A DNA stretch of 64,000 nt, taken from assembly GCA_026400835.1 (NCBI GenBank), contig JAPLOA010000055.1:62001-126000 (forward strand). Reading direction: 5' to 3'. Shown piece after piece: positions 9,384-19,131 of the stretch. Numbering within the stretch: position 1 is the first letter of the stretch; each line of letters begins with the position of its first letter. Made by a program: the position numbers and the translations under genes. Source of the DNA: Planctomycetales bacterium (GTDB lineage Bacteria > Planctomycetota > Planctomycetia > Planctomycetales > Planctomycetaceae). Under the pieces are notes generated by a model, which was not told where the DNA came from, did not search any database, and was given only the letters and a program-made list of their open reading frames with translations.

Positions 9384-12300
9384 TTACTTCCCCAGTAACC
9401 TCGTTCTGATCTGATGGGCCAGATCAATTTCACCTTCGATCCCTACGGATGTTGCCTTGATTTGTTCATCCACGGCCGCGGCTGCAAGCTGTTCGCATTG
9501 AGTGACCAGGTCAGCCAATCCAGCTCGCTTTGCGACAGCAACGCACTCCTGCAACACAGCCACTTTGATCAATCGGTTCGCTGACCCATTGGCCGCACCA
9601 ATCGACCGTTGAAGCAGTCGTTCGATCAAGCTCTTCTGCTCCGGGCGATTGACGACGAGCCCTGCCATTAGAACACAGCTCAAGTCAGCCTCGCGACGCA
9701 AAATCTCGGGAATTCGATTGGGCCGACCGACGACGTTTGCACCCTTTTCAGTCGCCACGCTGAAATTCACTGCAGAGCCAGCAACTTCAAGGGACTTATT
9801 GCAAACCTTCCTAACCATCTCCTCATCTGCCGCCTGTATCGCAAAGGCCAACGCAACTGTCAGTAGTCGAACATCGGCCGCCGGCTGAGCTAACAGAGTC
9901 TCCGTGGCTGTTTTGATTCGCTTTCGGAGTTCCTCTGAATCAAACGTCGATTTGCTGACAACGGCGAGCAGCACACTATCCAGACGCAGGCCACGTAACT
10001 CCTCCGCATCTCGGCAACGAGGATCCGTTGTGCCGGACAGTTCGAGCAACAAATCAGCAGGCTGATCGGCAAGATTCCCATTCACCTTCTTCGGATCGGC
10101 CCCAGCAGCCACGACGTCATCAACAGCCATCGCGTACCACGCAACCAGCTTCTCTGCAGAGATCTGCTGGCGAGCCCAACGTTGAGACGCATTGAAGCGA
10201 GACTTGAATGCAATCGCTTTGTCGTCGTCGAGATCATCCGTGAATTCATCGATATCGTGAGGCGTAACGTTCAGCAACAAACGAGCACCCTCGATCGGAA
10301 ATCCGGAATGCTGGATCTTTTCCCCAGCCTGTAACAACTGACGAATTGACTCCGACGCATCCCCCGTCGCGGCGCCCGTGTTGATCAGCATTTTTTGAAC
10401 TCGCTGATTCAGAATTCCACGAGCCTTCTGAAGTTCACCGAGCGATTCCCAGGCAGCTCCCAGTTCATCAAGAACGGTGTCCGCCGTTTCAGTGTCTTCA
10501 ATCTTCAACGAGACCAGATACTCCAGCAGTTGAGTTCTGACGCGATCCCAGTCTTTGCTCAACTCTTTGAGGCGTGTGTTGAGAGTCAAAACCTTGGCGG
10601 GTTGAGGCAATTCGGCTTCGGCATTGCCGCTGGTGACTGTGGCGACCTGGTGTTCAACCTGTTCACGAAGCCCCAATTTTGCGGCGATGTAAAGCAGCGG
10701 CAGTTCCAGAGATGGCTCGGAGGGCCGACGCCCTGCCGCTCGCCGGGAGAGCAGAAATTCATGCAACGTCTTTAAGCTGGATTCGTTTTTGACGGCCTGC
10801 AGAATTAAGAATGACTGGTTGATGCGGCTGATATCACTGAAGGCTTCCTCAGATGTCAGTTCGCTCTTCATCGCAGGCAGCAAGTTTTCTTCGGCGATAA
10901 CTTCCGGCCGAGCCAAAAAACCACCGATGGCAAATCGCCGAGTTTCCTCGTTGGCGAGCATGGCTTCGATCGACTTCTGCACGACCTCGTCATTTGTCTT
11001 TGCTCGAGCCAAGTCTGCAATCATGTTTACGATCAGGCCGGCATGCTCACTCCAGTATTGTTCGTCGACACTCAAAACTGCTGACAGAAAATCCGCATGA
11101 CGTTTTGCTCGTTCAAACGCCTGGACGTAGGTTTCCATATCTTCGGCAAAGGCCTGCGGATCGTCCTTCAGAATCTGCAGGTAGATATCACACGCACCAC
11201 TGACATCGCCGCTATTCTCTAAAGCCATAGCTTTTGCTTTCAGGCTCGGCGAAGCTTTCTGCGACAACAACGCAATGCGATCACGTTTTTCGGATAATAG
11301 CGGAAACTGTTCAGCGGCCTCATGAAACTCACAGAGAATTTCCAGCAGATCCAAAGACTCCGGCGAAGCTTCCAACATGGCTTCGTAGCGATCGATCAGC
11401 GGCTGCAGTCGTCCAAGTTTCCCCAGTGCCTTGATCGCCTGCAATCTCTCCCCGCCGTCATCGCGATCATCATTCGGCCTCTGGCCCGAGAACAACGTTC
11501 CCCCCGAGGCCAGCTTCAATAACTCCCACGCCACTTCCCCACCCAGTTCATTGTTCCCCTGAGCTGTGTAAGTCTGAAGTTGACGAGCGAGAACGAACTG
11601 ACGGGTTTCTGAGCCTCGCCCCAGCCGTGCCTGAACAGCACTCAGTTCACTCTTCATCTGAAGGCGTTCGAGAATTGGAATCAGAAACTGCTGTTCTTCG
11701 CCGGAGACAGGAAGTGCAAATAGCCGTTTTGCCGCAAGCCGTTTTCTGTCATCAGAACACTCTGTGAGTTTCTCCAACACAAACATCTCACGCCAAATCT
11801 GTTGTTTCGCGGTCTTCAGTTCGAGTGAATCCAGCAAGTCGATTGCAGGTATATGCAACCCAAGACTCGCCGCACGCTCCGCGACGACAGCCCTGATCGC
11901 CGTGTCAGAAGGCCTGGATTGAGCTGCCAGGATCAAATGGTAAAGCTCTGCTGTTGGGTCTTCACTTTGATTCGCATGCTCTGCCAGTAGCAGTTGAAGT
12001 TCCGGCCTCGCTTTATCGGATGCCAGATCCAGTTGCGATTTAATCCAGGTCAATGCGGGATCGGACTCCGACTCTCGGCCAGCGAGCAGCATAACATGAA
12101 GATAAAAGGCTTGATCATTGAGAAAGGTATCCTGCAAGGGATCCTTTAGAACTGCATCAAATGTTGAGTCAGCATCTCGTACGTCGGCTGCATCCCTCAG
12201 ACCGCTCAGCACGAGAATTTCCATAATCAGGCGATTGGCTTCATTGTCTGCCCTTGATGGAACCAGATTAAGAACAGGTGGCTTCGTAACCACGGAATCG

Positions 12301-15300
12301 TTAAACAAAGGCCGAAACGTTGGCTCTTTTCTCAGCCGGTCGAGCATCAATTGCAGAGTCGAACTATAAAGGTCGCGACTGCTGAGGAGACTGACACACT
12401 TCAGCAGTCCGCGAAGTTGTTTGGGTTCCGAGTTTGATGCTATTTGCGTCAGCAAAAGTTTGTGGATCTCGGTATCTGCGGACAAATGGTGAACCGCTTG
12501 AAAATTGATGACAGTTCCCTCAGCGAACCATTCGGGACCACGCTCAAGAAGCTGCAGCATCAGGCCGCGAATCTCAGCCTTCTCTGCTTCGGTGATCGTT
12601 CCCGTTACAGCATTCCCTTTCGCATTGGCAGCAAATCGCGATCGTTCGGAAATGGCAGAAAGCCTTAAAGCAAGAGCGGGCGCGGACGAATCTTCTGCAA
12701 GGTATTCTAAAACGCAATCGAATAGTGGCCCAGCCTCCATCAAAGGGGACTGAACCTCGGACATGAGATAACAGCCGAAACGAATTCTGTCAGCGGGGCG
12801 AAGTTCCGGTCGAAGAACGGAATCAAGTTCAGCCTTCGTCGGAGGCCGCTTCAGATGCATCACGACATCTCGGGCCGCATCGCAGTACGCTGCACCATAA
12901 TGTGTGAAAGAGCCATCCGTGGTTGATCGCAGCCACTCTTCAAGCGACTCGGGTGTGAGCGGCCCAGTTTGAGCCGGGGGGGCTTTCCCTTGGTGGCTAA
13001 AGGTTGCGGGAGCATCAAACGGCAAGTTCAGCGAAAGGCACTGAAGTCGGACTTCGGCGTTTCGTGCCTCATCATCAAAGCCAGTCGCAAATTGAAGCCA
13101 ATGCAGAGCCTCCCAGTCGTTTGGGGCAACCTTTAACAATCTTTCGAGTATTTCTCGCGCGGATTGCGAACGATTATTCTGCCACTCCAAATATGCGATG
13201 CGCAGCAAAGTGCCCCGATCGGTGATGGTCTGTGTCTCCAACTGCACGAAGCGACGGGCTTCAGCTTCTTGCCCGGAATCGTGCAGAATCTTCACAAGAA
13301 ACCTCTGGTCCGTTTCCGAATGCGTCAGGTCCGCAATCCGCCGCTGAAGCTGAATCTGGACGCCAATACTTCCTTCTGACTGTGCCAGGAGCAGGAGCTC
13401 TCGCAACACACCCACATCATTGGGAGCATCAATCAGGAACCGCTCCAGCGTCTCCCTCGCCTTACGAAAATCTCCAGCCTCACGATACGCAGTGGCAATG
13501 CATCGTGTCATCTCGGTGGGAAGATCGAGTTCTCGACTGCGGAGTTCCAGGCGTTCAATGAGTTTGGGAAACTGATTGCTGCGCAGGTAAAGATTACCCA
13601 GAGCGACCACAATCTGTGTCTGGCTGTCGAGATCGGCGGCTTTCTCGAACGCACGCCAGTAGAGTTCAATGGCTTCAGGTGTTTGAAACTCATCCGCCAG
13701 GGTCTTCGCGAGTGCTCGCAAAGATGCTTCGTCACCCGGGTTGACTCGCACAGCACGTCGCAAAGATTCAACCGCCTCTTTTGGCTGCCCAACTTCAAAA
13801 GCCAGGTCCGCAAAGAACTGATAGGCCTCGGGATTGCCCGGCGTGGCTTTGATGACTTCGCGGCCGGTTGCCAAAGCGTCTTCGAACTGCCCCAGTCGCA
13901 CCTGAAGCCGCGCGGTCTTGCGAAGGTATTCGGAGATTCCTCGTCGATCCAGCGCAGCCAGTTTCTTCATGGCATCCGCGGCATCTCCCAGTCGCCCGGT
14001 GCGTTCATAAAGATCTGCCATGATCGACCAGCCGGGGATCGATTCCGGTTCCAGTTCGATCACCTTGATTGCGGAGGAAGTGGCTTCGTTCAGCTTCTCT
14101 GCGGCGTCCTGATAAGTCGCCAGGATTCTCCAGCGATCTGCGGTGACATTGGTACCAGCAGCCAGCTCTGCAGAAATCTTTTGAATCTGTGACTCCAGTT
14201 GTCCGGCCACCTGCAAACATTTGACTCGTTCGTTCAGAATCTGTTGCCGCTCGTCTGCCGCTTCTGTTGATTGCTCAGCCAGATCCAGTTGCTGCAAGAC
14301 TTCGGCAAGGAATTCATCCTCGGCGAGCGGAGGGTGTGAGCCCTCCGAGTTTGCAGGTGCGTTACTCGATTCGCCTGTCGCGAATTCATTTGAATTCTCG
14401 GAGGGCTCACGCCCTGCCGCTCGCCAGTTGCGGAGCATTTCGGCAAACTGCAAACGCTCTGTCGGTTCGGGAGACATCTCGCAGGCTTCTCGCATTGGAG
14501 CCAATGCCAGTTCATTCTGGCCAAAGCGATTCAGCACTTCCGCCAGGCGGATCAAGTTGGCTTTCGTGCGACGATCGCCTTCCGCAATCTGCTTCCACTC
14601 CGTGACGGCTTCATCAGTCCGCTGCAACTGATGCAGATATTCACCGACATATTCGCGATACTGCGGCTCTGTGGGGGATTTCTCAATCGACCGGCGATAT
14701 AACTCAATGGCTCGTTCGCGAACGTCGGCTTGGCGAAACAATCCGGCCAGGCGAGCCAGCGTGACGGAATCCTCTGCTCGATTTTCCAGCATCCGATACC
14801 AGACGCCGGCCGCCTGTTTCTGTCGCTCTTCCAGCGGCAAATCTTTCCGGGATAATATGAGTTGTCCCCAGTCCTCGAGATGATCCGGATTTCCCGAATC
14901 AAACTTCGACAACTCTTCGTACTGCACGATGGCGTCCGAAATCTTGTCTTCTCGAACTAACTGCTCGATCAGAGATTCTCGAAGTGATTCATTCGATGGC
15001 GCCAGAGTAATCGCTTTGCGATACCACTCTGCCGCATTCGCCGTGTCGTTCTTCAGGGACAAGGTGCGAGCCAGCCGAGCCATCGCGTCCACATCGTCCG
15101 CGTGTGTCGCCAGCCATTGTTCATAATAGGTGACAAGCCCCGGCAGATCGTTGCGACCGCGAAAAGTGCCTTCAATGCGACGACGAATTTCTTTGTACAA
15201 CCAACTGTCCGGATCCAGATCGCTCAACTGAGTTTCGAGGACCGCAATCGCTTCCTGAGATCGGCCAAGTTGGATCAGGACATCGCTCGCGGCAAGACTC

Positions 15301-16178
15301 GACTGCACTCGCTGATCTGCGTTTCTGGTTTCCTTTGCCAACGCCTGATAGCGAACTAAGGCCTCTTCCCATCGTCCATCTTCGGTCAGCGTCGCGGCAA
15401 TTTGTTCCTTCACCCGCAGGTCGCCGGGAAACTCTTTCTCCAGCCGTTCCCACACGGCCAACGCAGCCTCAGCCTTTTGCGCTCGCTGATGGGTTCGTGC
15501 CAGTTCCTTGAAAATTTCCAGCAGATCGATCTTTGCAGGGCGAGATGCAATCGCTAACTCCAGAGCTGCGGCCGCTTCATCAAACTTCTGCCCCATGGCC
15601 AGCGCTTTGGCGAGATACCAATGAGCCACGGGATCTTTAGGACGCAACTCTGCAGCCTGTTTGAGAACTCTGCTGGCCGCATCCGCTTCTGAGTGCCGCA
15701 TCTCGATCATGCCAAACAATAAACATGCGGCACCGGGATCCACAGTCGCAGGCAACTCCAGAGTCACCATGTCGCTTGTGATCGTTCCATCGGCCGGCGC
15801 AAGTTCAACCGGCAGATTCGCCGTCGACCGCAACGACTCTTTCAACGTGGCAATCGAACCACGATCGATGCAGAAGCCGTAAACGCGATCAAACGCAGTT
15901 CCGAAGCGAGGATTCTTCACTAGAACCTTGAGAAATCTCTCGGCTGCAACCTTGGCGTCTTCTTCGTCAACCTCGTCAGCTCTGACAACATGACTGCCCG
16001 GTATCGACGCCAGCGTGATCAGGCAGGTTAGCACACATAGCAGCAGTCGATATCTTTGTAGGCCGGACCGAACAACGTGAGTTCCGGCGTCAACGCCACT
16101 TGCCGGAACTCGCTGCGCTCGGTCCGATCTGCAAACTTTTGCACATCGTTGACTGCAAACCTGGTGAGGAAGAATCAT
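9384..16178 (-). CDS. Giant TPR-repeat exported protein (2264 residues)
   Basis: Start is taken at the ATG at 16178, which overlaps the stop of the upstream gene as ATGA. A hydrophobic segment (about 45-58, YRLLLCVLTCLITLASIP) followed by SHVVRADE looks like a signal peptide or anchor, unusually far from the N-terminus because a palindromic element (16064-16126) is translated in front of it. The rest is alpha-helical tetratricopeptide repeats from about residue 125 on (for example LRPKDPVAHWYLAKALAMG, VIELEPESIPGWSIMADLY), dense in the first 1000 residues and degenerate later. TPRs are protein-protein scaffolds; no catalytic domain was found. Two further repeat insertions near 14.4 and 10.7 kb add RAAGR(E/R)PSE peptides. 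Coupling to the DUF1549/DUF1553 gene suggests the two proteins act together at the cell envelope. Confidence 0.88.
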   Translation of the reverse strand: MILPHQVCSQRCAKVCRSDRAQRVPASGVDAGTHVVRSGLQRYRLLLCVLTCLITLASIPGSHVVRADEVDEEDAKVAAERFLKVLVKNPRFGTAFDRVYGFCIDRGSIATLKESLRSTANLPVELAPADGTITSDMVTLELPATVDPGAACLLFGMIEMRHSEADAASRVLKQAAELRPKDPVAHWYLAKALAMGQKFDEAAAALELAIASRPAKIDLLEIFKELARTHQRAQKAEAALAVWERLEKEFPGDLRVKEQIAATLTEDGRWEEALVRYQALAKETRNADQRVQSSLAASDVLIQLGRSQEAIAVLETQLSDLDPDSWLYKEIRRRIEGTFRGRNDLPGLVTYYEQWLATHADDVDAMARLARTLSLKNDTANAAEWYRKAITLAPSNESLRESLIEQLVREDKISDAIVQYEELSKFDSGNPDHLEDWGQLILSRKDLPLEERQKQAAGVWYRMLENRAEDSVTLARLAGLFRQADVRERAIELYRRSIEKSPTEPQYREYVGEYLHQLQRTDEAVTEWKQIAEGDRRTKANLIRLAEVLNRFGQNELALAPMREACEMSPEPTERLQFAEMLRNWRAAGREPSENSNEFATGESSNAPANSEGSHPPLAEDEFLAEVLQQLDLAEQSTEAADERQQILNERVKCLQVAGQLESQIQKISAELAAGTNVTADRWRILATYQDAAEKLNEATSSAIKVIELEPESIPGWSIMADLYERTGRLGDAADAMKKLAALDRRGISEYLRKTARLQVRLGQFEDALATGREVIKATPGNPEAYQFFADLAFEVGQPKEAVESLRRAVRVNPGDEASLRALAKTLADEFQTPEAIELYWRAFEKAADLDSQTQIVVALGNLYLRSNQFPKLIERLELRSRELDLPTEMTRCIATAYREAGDFRKARETLERFLIDAPNDVGVLRELLLLAQSEGSIGVQIQLQRRIADLTHSETDQRFLVKILHDSGQEAEARRFVQLETQTITDRGTLLRIAYLEWQNNRSQSAREILERLLKVAPNDWEALHWLQFATGFDDEARNAEVRLQCLSLNLPFDAPATFSHQGKAPPAQTGPLTPESLEEWLRSTTDGSFTHYGAAYCDAARDVVMHLKRPPTKAELDSVLRPELRPADRIRFGCYLMSEVQSPLMEAGPLFDCVLEYLAEDSSAPALALRLSAISERSRFAANAKGNAVTGTITEAEKAEIRGLMLQLLERGPEWFAEGTVINFQAVHHLSADTEIHKLLLTQIASNSEPKQLRGLLKCVSLLSSRDLYSSTLQLMLDRLRKEPTFRPLFNDSVVTKPPVLNLVPSRADNEANRLIMEILVLSGLRDAADVRDADSTFDAVLKDPLQDTFLNDQAFYLHVMLLAGRESESDPALTWIKSQLDLASDKARPELQLLLAEHANQSEDPTAELYHLILAAQSRPSDTAIRAVVAERAASLGLHIPAIDLLDSLELKTAKQQIWREMFVLEKLTECSDDRKRLAAKRLFALPVSGEEQQFLIPILERLQMKSELSAVQARLGRGSETRQFVLARQLQTYTAQGNNELGGEVAWELLKLASGGTLFSGQRPNDDRDDGGERLQAIKALGKLGRLQPLIDRYEAMLEASPESLDLLEILCEFHEAAEQFPLLSEKRDRIALLSQKASPSLKAKAMALENSGDVSGACDIYLQILKDDPQAFAEDMETYVQAFERAKRHADFLSAVLSVDEQYWSEHAGLIVNMIADLARAKTNDEVVQKSIEAMLANEETRRFAIGGFLARPEVIAEENLLPAMKSELTSEEAFSDISRINQSFLILQAVKNESSLKTLHEFLLSRRAAGRRPSEPSLELPLLYIAAKLGLREQVEHQVATVTSGNAEAELPQPAKVLTLNTRLKELSKDWDRVRTQLLEYLVSLKIEDTETADTVLDELGAAWESLGELQKARGILNQRVQKMLINTGAATGDASESIRQLLQAGEKIQHSGFPIEGARLLLNVTPHDIDEFTDDLDDDKAIAFKSRFNASQRWARQQISAEKLVAWYAMAVDDVVAAGADPKKVNGNLADQPADLLLELSGTTDPRCRDAEELRGLRLDSVLLAVVSKSTFDSEELRKRIKTATETLLAQPAADVRLLTVALAFAIQAADEEMVRKVCNKSLEVAGSAVNFSVATEKGANVVGRPNRIPEILRREADLSCVLMAGLVVNRPEQKSLIERLLQRSIGAANGSANRLIKVAVLQECVAVAKRAGLADLVTQCEQLAAAAVDEQIKATSVGIEGEIDLAHQIRTRLLGK
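10716..10744. repeat. Dispersed element half-copy inside the TPR gene
   Basis: A 29-base sequence beginning CTCGGAGGG and ending CCTGCCGCTCGCC is nearly identical to the right half of the element at 14397-14425. It is translated on the minus strand in the same frame as that copy, giving RAAGRRPSE. Confidence 0.75.
14322..14425. repeat. Inverted-repeat element inserted in frame in the TPR gene
   Basis: The ends 14322-14349 and 14397-14425 are inverted copies of one roughly 29-base sequence (GGCGAGCGG...CCCTCCGAG), with a one-base deletion and one substitution in the left copy. The 47-base middle is unrelated. On the minus strand the element is read as RAAGREPSEN...NSEGSHPPLAEDE, breaking an otherwise regular TPR helix array. 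Confidence 0.8.
16064..16126. repeat. Imperfect palindrome in the N-terminal coding part of the TPR gene
   Basis: CGGACCGA (16064-16071) pairs with TCGGTCCG (16119-16126), and GAGTTCCGGC (16079-16088) with GCCGGAACTC (16102-16111). The unpaired middle of each arm (ACAACGT, GCTGCGC) makes an internal loop. A similar half-element, CTCGGTCCGGCCTGCGAAA, is seen near 57840. Confidence 0.8.
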
Positions 16179-18661
16179 TTTACAAACTGGAACTCGCGAG
16201 CATTCAAAATCGCCCAGATCACATCTTCCCATGCTTGTTGCTTGTTCTGATAGTCAGCCACACGTGACAGGATGAACTCGGATTCTTCCGGACGCGGCTC
16301 GCGAGCAAACGCGGCCAGATACAGTTCACGAACCTTCGCCGCATCCGGTCGATCCGACTCGCGATTGAATCGAGCTGCTCGGCCCTGACCATTCTGCAAT
16401 CTTCCCTGAACGTCGCCCGAGTTCAACAGGTGCAACGACTGTGACAGATTGGCCTCGGCCGATCGTTCACACTCGCAGGCACTCTCTGCTTCCGGCTTGC
16501 CAAACACTTCCAGAAAGTAGTTGTTGAAACCATTGTCCGGAAGCTGAACGGCCGTGGTTCCCTGAGGAATCGTACCAAAGTTTGACGGAGTATCCGCGAC
16601 AGAATTGACGGCATCGTAAAGAACTTCAGCCGTCAATCGTCGAGGGTAAAAGCTTGAAAAACTCTGCTGATCGTTACTATTGAATTCGGTCGGCTCAGAA
16701 CTGAGCTGATAAACATTCGATTTGCAGATCGTGCGAACCAGATCTTTCAGATCAAAGCGATGATCCAGAAAATGCTTCGCCAGAGCATTCAGAAGCTCAG
16801 GGTTTGAAGGAGGATTCGTCACACGCAGATCGTCTTCCGGATCTACGATGCCTCGCCCAAAGAAATGTTTCCAGTAACGATTGACCAGGGCTTTTGCGAA
16901 GAATGGATTCTCAGGAGCCGCCATCCAGTCAACCAGATGCTGTCGAGCATCTTCGTAGGGAGAAATATTCAACTCCGGACCACCGAGTCCCATCGGTTTC
17001 ACATCAAGCTGCGAACGAGGATTCTTTGACACCGGGGCGTTGGTCTTCAGATAAACCATATCCGGCTGATTCACGTTGGGATTGAACTTGCTGTTCTTCA
17101 ATCCGACCTGAGAAAAGAAGGCTTCGAAGCCATAGTAGTCCTGCTGGCTCCAGCGCTCGAACGGATGATGATGGCACTTGGCACATGCCATACGCATGCC
17201 AAGAAACAATTGGGCCACGTCCTCCATCTGTTGCGTCGATGTGCTGACTTCACGGTACCAGGCCACGGGAGGATGTGTTTCCGGATCACCAGTCGCCGTT
17301 AACACTCCACGGACTAATTGGTCGTACGGCATGTTTTCACGCAGAGCACGACGGATCCATGCGTGAAACTTGTAGGTGTATGGCACGTCGGTCCCGTTGC
17401 GGCGTTTGTTTCGCAACACGGTGGCCCACTTATTGGAAAAGTAGTCGGCATAGCCAGGACTATCTACCAGCCGATCCACCAGCCTGTCTCGCTTTGCAGT
17501 ATCAGGATCGGCGATGAATTGCTCCACTTCGGAAACTGTCGGCAATCGTCCGGCGACGTCGATGGAGACTCGCCGAATAAACGTCGCATCGTCACACAGC
17601 GGTGAAGGCGGAATTCCAAGTTGCCTCTGCTTAGCGAAAACAAAAGTATCTATAAACGTCTTCTCAGGCGGCGTCGCAGGAACCGGCAGCCCCTGAGGAA
17701 TAATGGCTCGAAAGACGCCAACCTGTCCTTGAAACCGGACCATCATGGCGACTTCGCCGGGCACATCTTCAACGGTGATTCGCCCCAATGATGTCGAGAC
17801 CGCCATTTCCGGATAATTGGCGTCGTAGGAAGCCAGTCGAGTTACATCGCGAATTGAGCCATCATTGTAATGAGCGATCACGGACAATTGTTGCCGAGTT
17901 CGCACGTTCATTTCACGAACGGCGGGAACAGCTTCGATTCTTTCCAGCACGGGATCCGTTTCTGCACCGTACGGCATTCCCTGGCGAATCCAGCGACTGA
18001 TCAACTCCCATTCGTACGATCCCGGCGACATGCGCTGGCCACCGCCATGCGGCAGCACGTTGGCAGGCTTCTGCAGCAGCAGGCTGTAATCCGGATCGGC
18101 CGGGAAAACTCGCCGACCACGATCTTCGTGTACCAGGTACTCATAATCTTCCTCTGGATAAAACCCCAGCAGCGAAAGCTTGAAACCATTTTGCCCATCG
18201 GCCTTGCCGTGACAGCCGCCCGCATTGCATCCCAACTTGGTAAAGATTGGCACGATCTCGTTTTCAAAGTTGACCGGCAGTTCTTCCGCGCAGCGGGAAG
18301 CCGTTATGGCAATCGTTGCGGATTTTCCTGATGACTCTGTTGCCGTAATCGTTGCGGAACCATCCGCTAATGGAATGACGAGACCGTCTTTGTCGACTCT
18401 CAAGACATTCCCGGCGTCCACGGAGTACGTGACGTCGTGAGTAAAATCATGCTTCTGCCCGCTGGAGTAAACGCCCGTCACAAGCAACTGCTTACGAGCA
18501 TTCTGGCCCACGAGAGAAGTCGCGCCGACCGATTCAAATTCAATTCGAACCAGATCGCCCTTCGGCCCCAAGCCAGGAAACTCGGCCGCGACACCATCTG
18601 ATGTCAGCATCGCGCCAAACAACGCACAGGTCAGTAAGCCCGAGATTGTCGTCTGCATCAT
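16175..18661 (-). CDS. Ig-like / planctomycete cytochrome / DUF1549 / DUF1553 secreted protein
   Basis: 828 residues. The ATG at 18661 follows an AGGAGAAGG ribosome binding site. Order: signal peptide (1-26, GVAA/EF), a bacterial Ig-like (BIG2-type) domain about 38-122, a haem-type motif with wider spacing (LGCNAGGCHGKADG, 143-156), a second Ig-like segment about 230-310, DUF1549 from about 330 with the CAKCHHHPFERW motif, and DUF1553 to the C-terminus (FFAKALVNRYWKHFFGRG, LLNALAKHF). The CNxGxCHG form is normal for the Ig-containing branch. It is predicted to be periplasmic or exported. The stop TGA overlaps the ATG of the giant TPR gene, so expression is coupled. Function of this family is not established. 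Confidence 0.92.
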   Translation of the reverse strand: MMQTTISGLLTCALFGAMLTSDGVAAEFPGLGPKGDLVRIEFESVGATSLVGQNARKQLLVTGVYSSGQKHDFTHDVTYSVDAGNVLRVDKDGLVIPLADGSATITATESSGKSATIAITASRCAEELPVNFENEIVPIFTKLGCNAGGCHGKADGQNGFKLSLLGFYPEEDYEYLVHEDRGRRVFPADPDYSLLLQKPANVLPHGGGQRMSPGSYEWELISRWIRQGMPYGAETDPVLERIEAVPAVREMNVRTRQQLSVIAHYNDGSIRDVTRLASYDANYPEMAVSTSLGRITVEDVPGEVAMMVRFQGQVGVFRAIIPQGLPVPATPPEKTFIDTFVFAKQRQLGIPPSPLCDDATFIRRVSIDVAGRLPTVSEVEQFIADPDTAKRDRLVDRLVDSPGYADYFSNKWATVLRNKRRNGTDVPYTYKFHAWIRRALRENMPYDQLVRGVLTATGDPETHPPVAWYREVSTSTQQMEDVAQLFLGMRMACAKCHHHPFERWSQQDYYGFEAFFSQVGLKNSKFNPNVNQPDMVYLKTNAPVSKNPRSQLDVKPMGLGGPELNISPYEDARQHLVDWMAAPENPFFAKALVNRYWKHFFGRGIVDPEDDLRVTNPPSNPELLNALAKHFLDHRFDLKDLVRTICKSNVYQLSSEPTEFNSNDQQSFSSFYPRRLTAEVLYDAVNSVADTPSNFGTIPQGTTAVQLPDNGFNNYFLEVFGKPEAESACECERSAEANLSQSLHLLNSGDVQGRLQNGQGRAARFNRESDRPDAAKVRELYLAAFAREPRPEESEFILSRVADYQNKQQAWEDVIWAILNAREFQFVK

Positions 18662-19131
18662 TTCCTTCTCCTCACGAAATCGTCACCCCGTTCAGACACG
18701 ACATTGTGACTGATCGCCAGTCCACAATCAACGCGGAAAGGAAATCAGCAGGGCACCCGAACAAATTCCTCCCGACTCACAGTGGCTTCTCGTGAACATC
18801 AAGTGACCTCAGAGATTCATGTTCTGTGCATTTCAATCCGCTACAATTCCCGGGGAATCCGAGCCAGCTCAATGCTCCTGGCGTTCAGGAACGAGCCTCG
18901 CTCAGTGAGATTTCTGACCTACACTTGGATGTTTCCGGGCTGCAACACACTCATTCAGCCCCGGATAAAATGTAAATTCGGCGCAATCCGCCCATCCTTC
19001 ATCTCAACGGATGGCTGGATTGGGTCCATGATACAGTCGGCCCGAAATATCTTCCGGAGTTATTCGTTCCTAACGAATTCCTCTGCCTGAATACATTAAC
19101 CGCTCTCACCAGCAGTTCCTGAGGTTCTTCC
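18662..19131. other. 470-base divergent intergenic region
   Basis: Lies between the divergent DUF1549/DUF1553 gene and the first giant envelope gene. An open frame of 102 codons on the plus strand (18782-19090) has no ribosome binding site and no domain. No clear promoter or hairpin was recognised, but promoters for both flanking operons must lie here. Confidence 0.5.

Noticed and set aside
13683-14192. 169-codon plus-strand frame inside the TPR gene
   Set aside because: Antisense to a clear TPR array and without a ribosome binding site or domain.
18782-19090. 102-codon plus-strand frame in the divergent gap
   Set aside because: No ribosome binding site, no domain and atypical composition.
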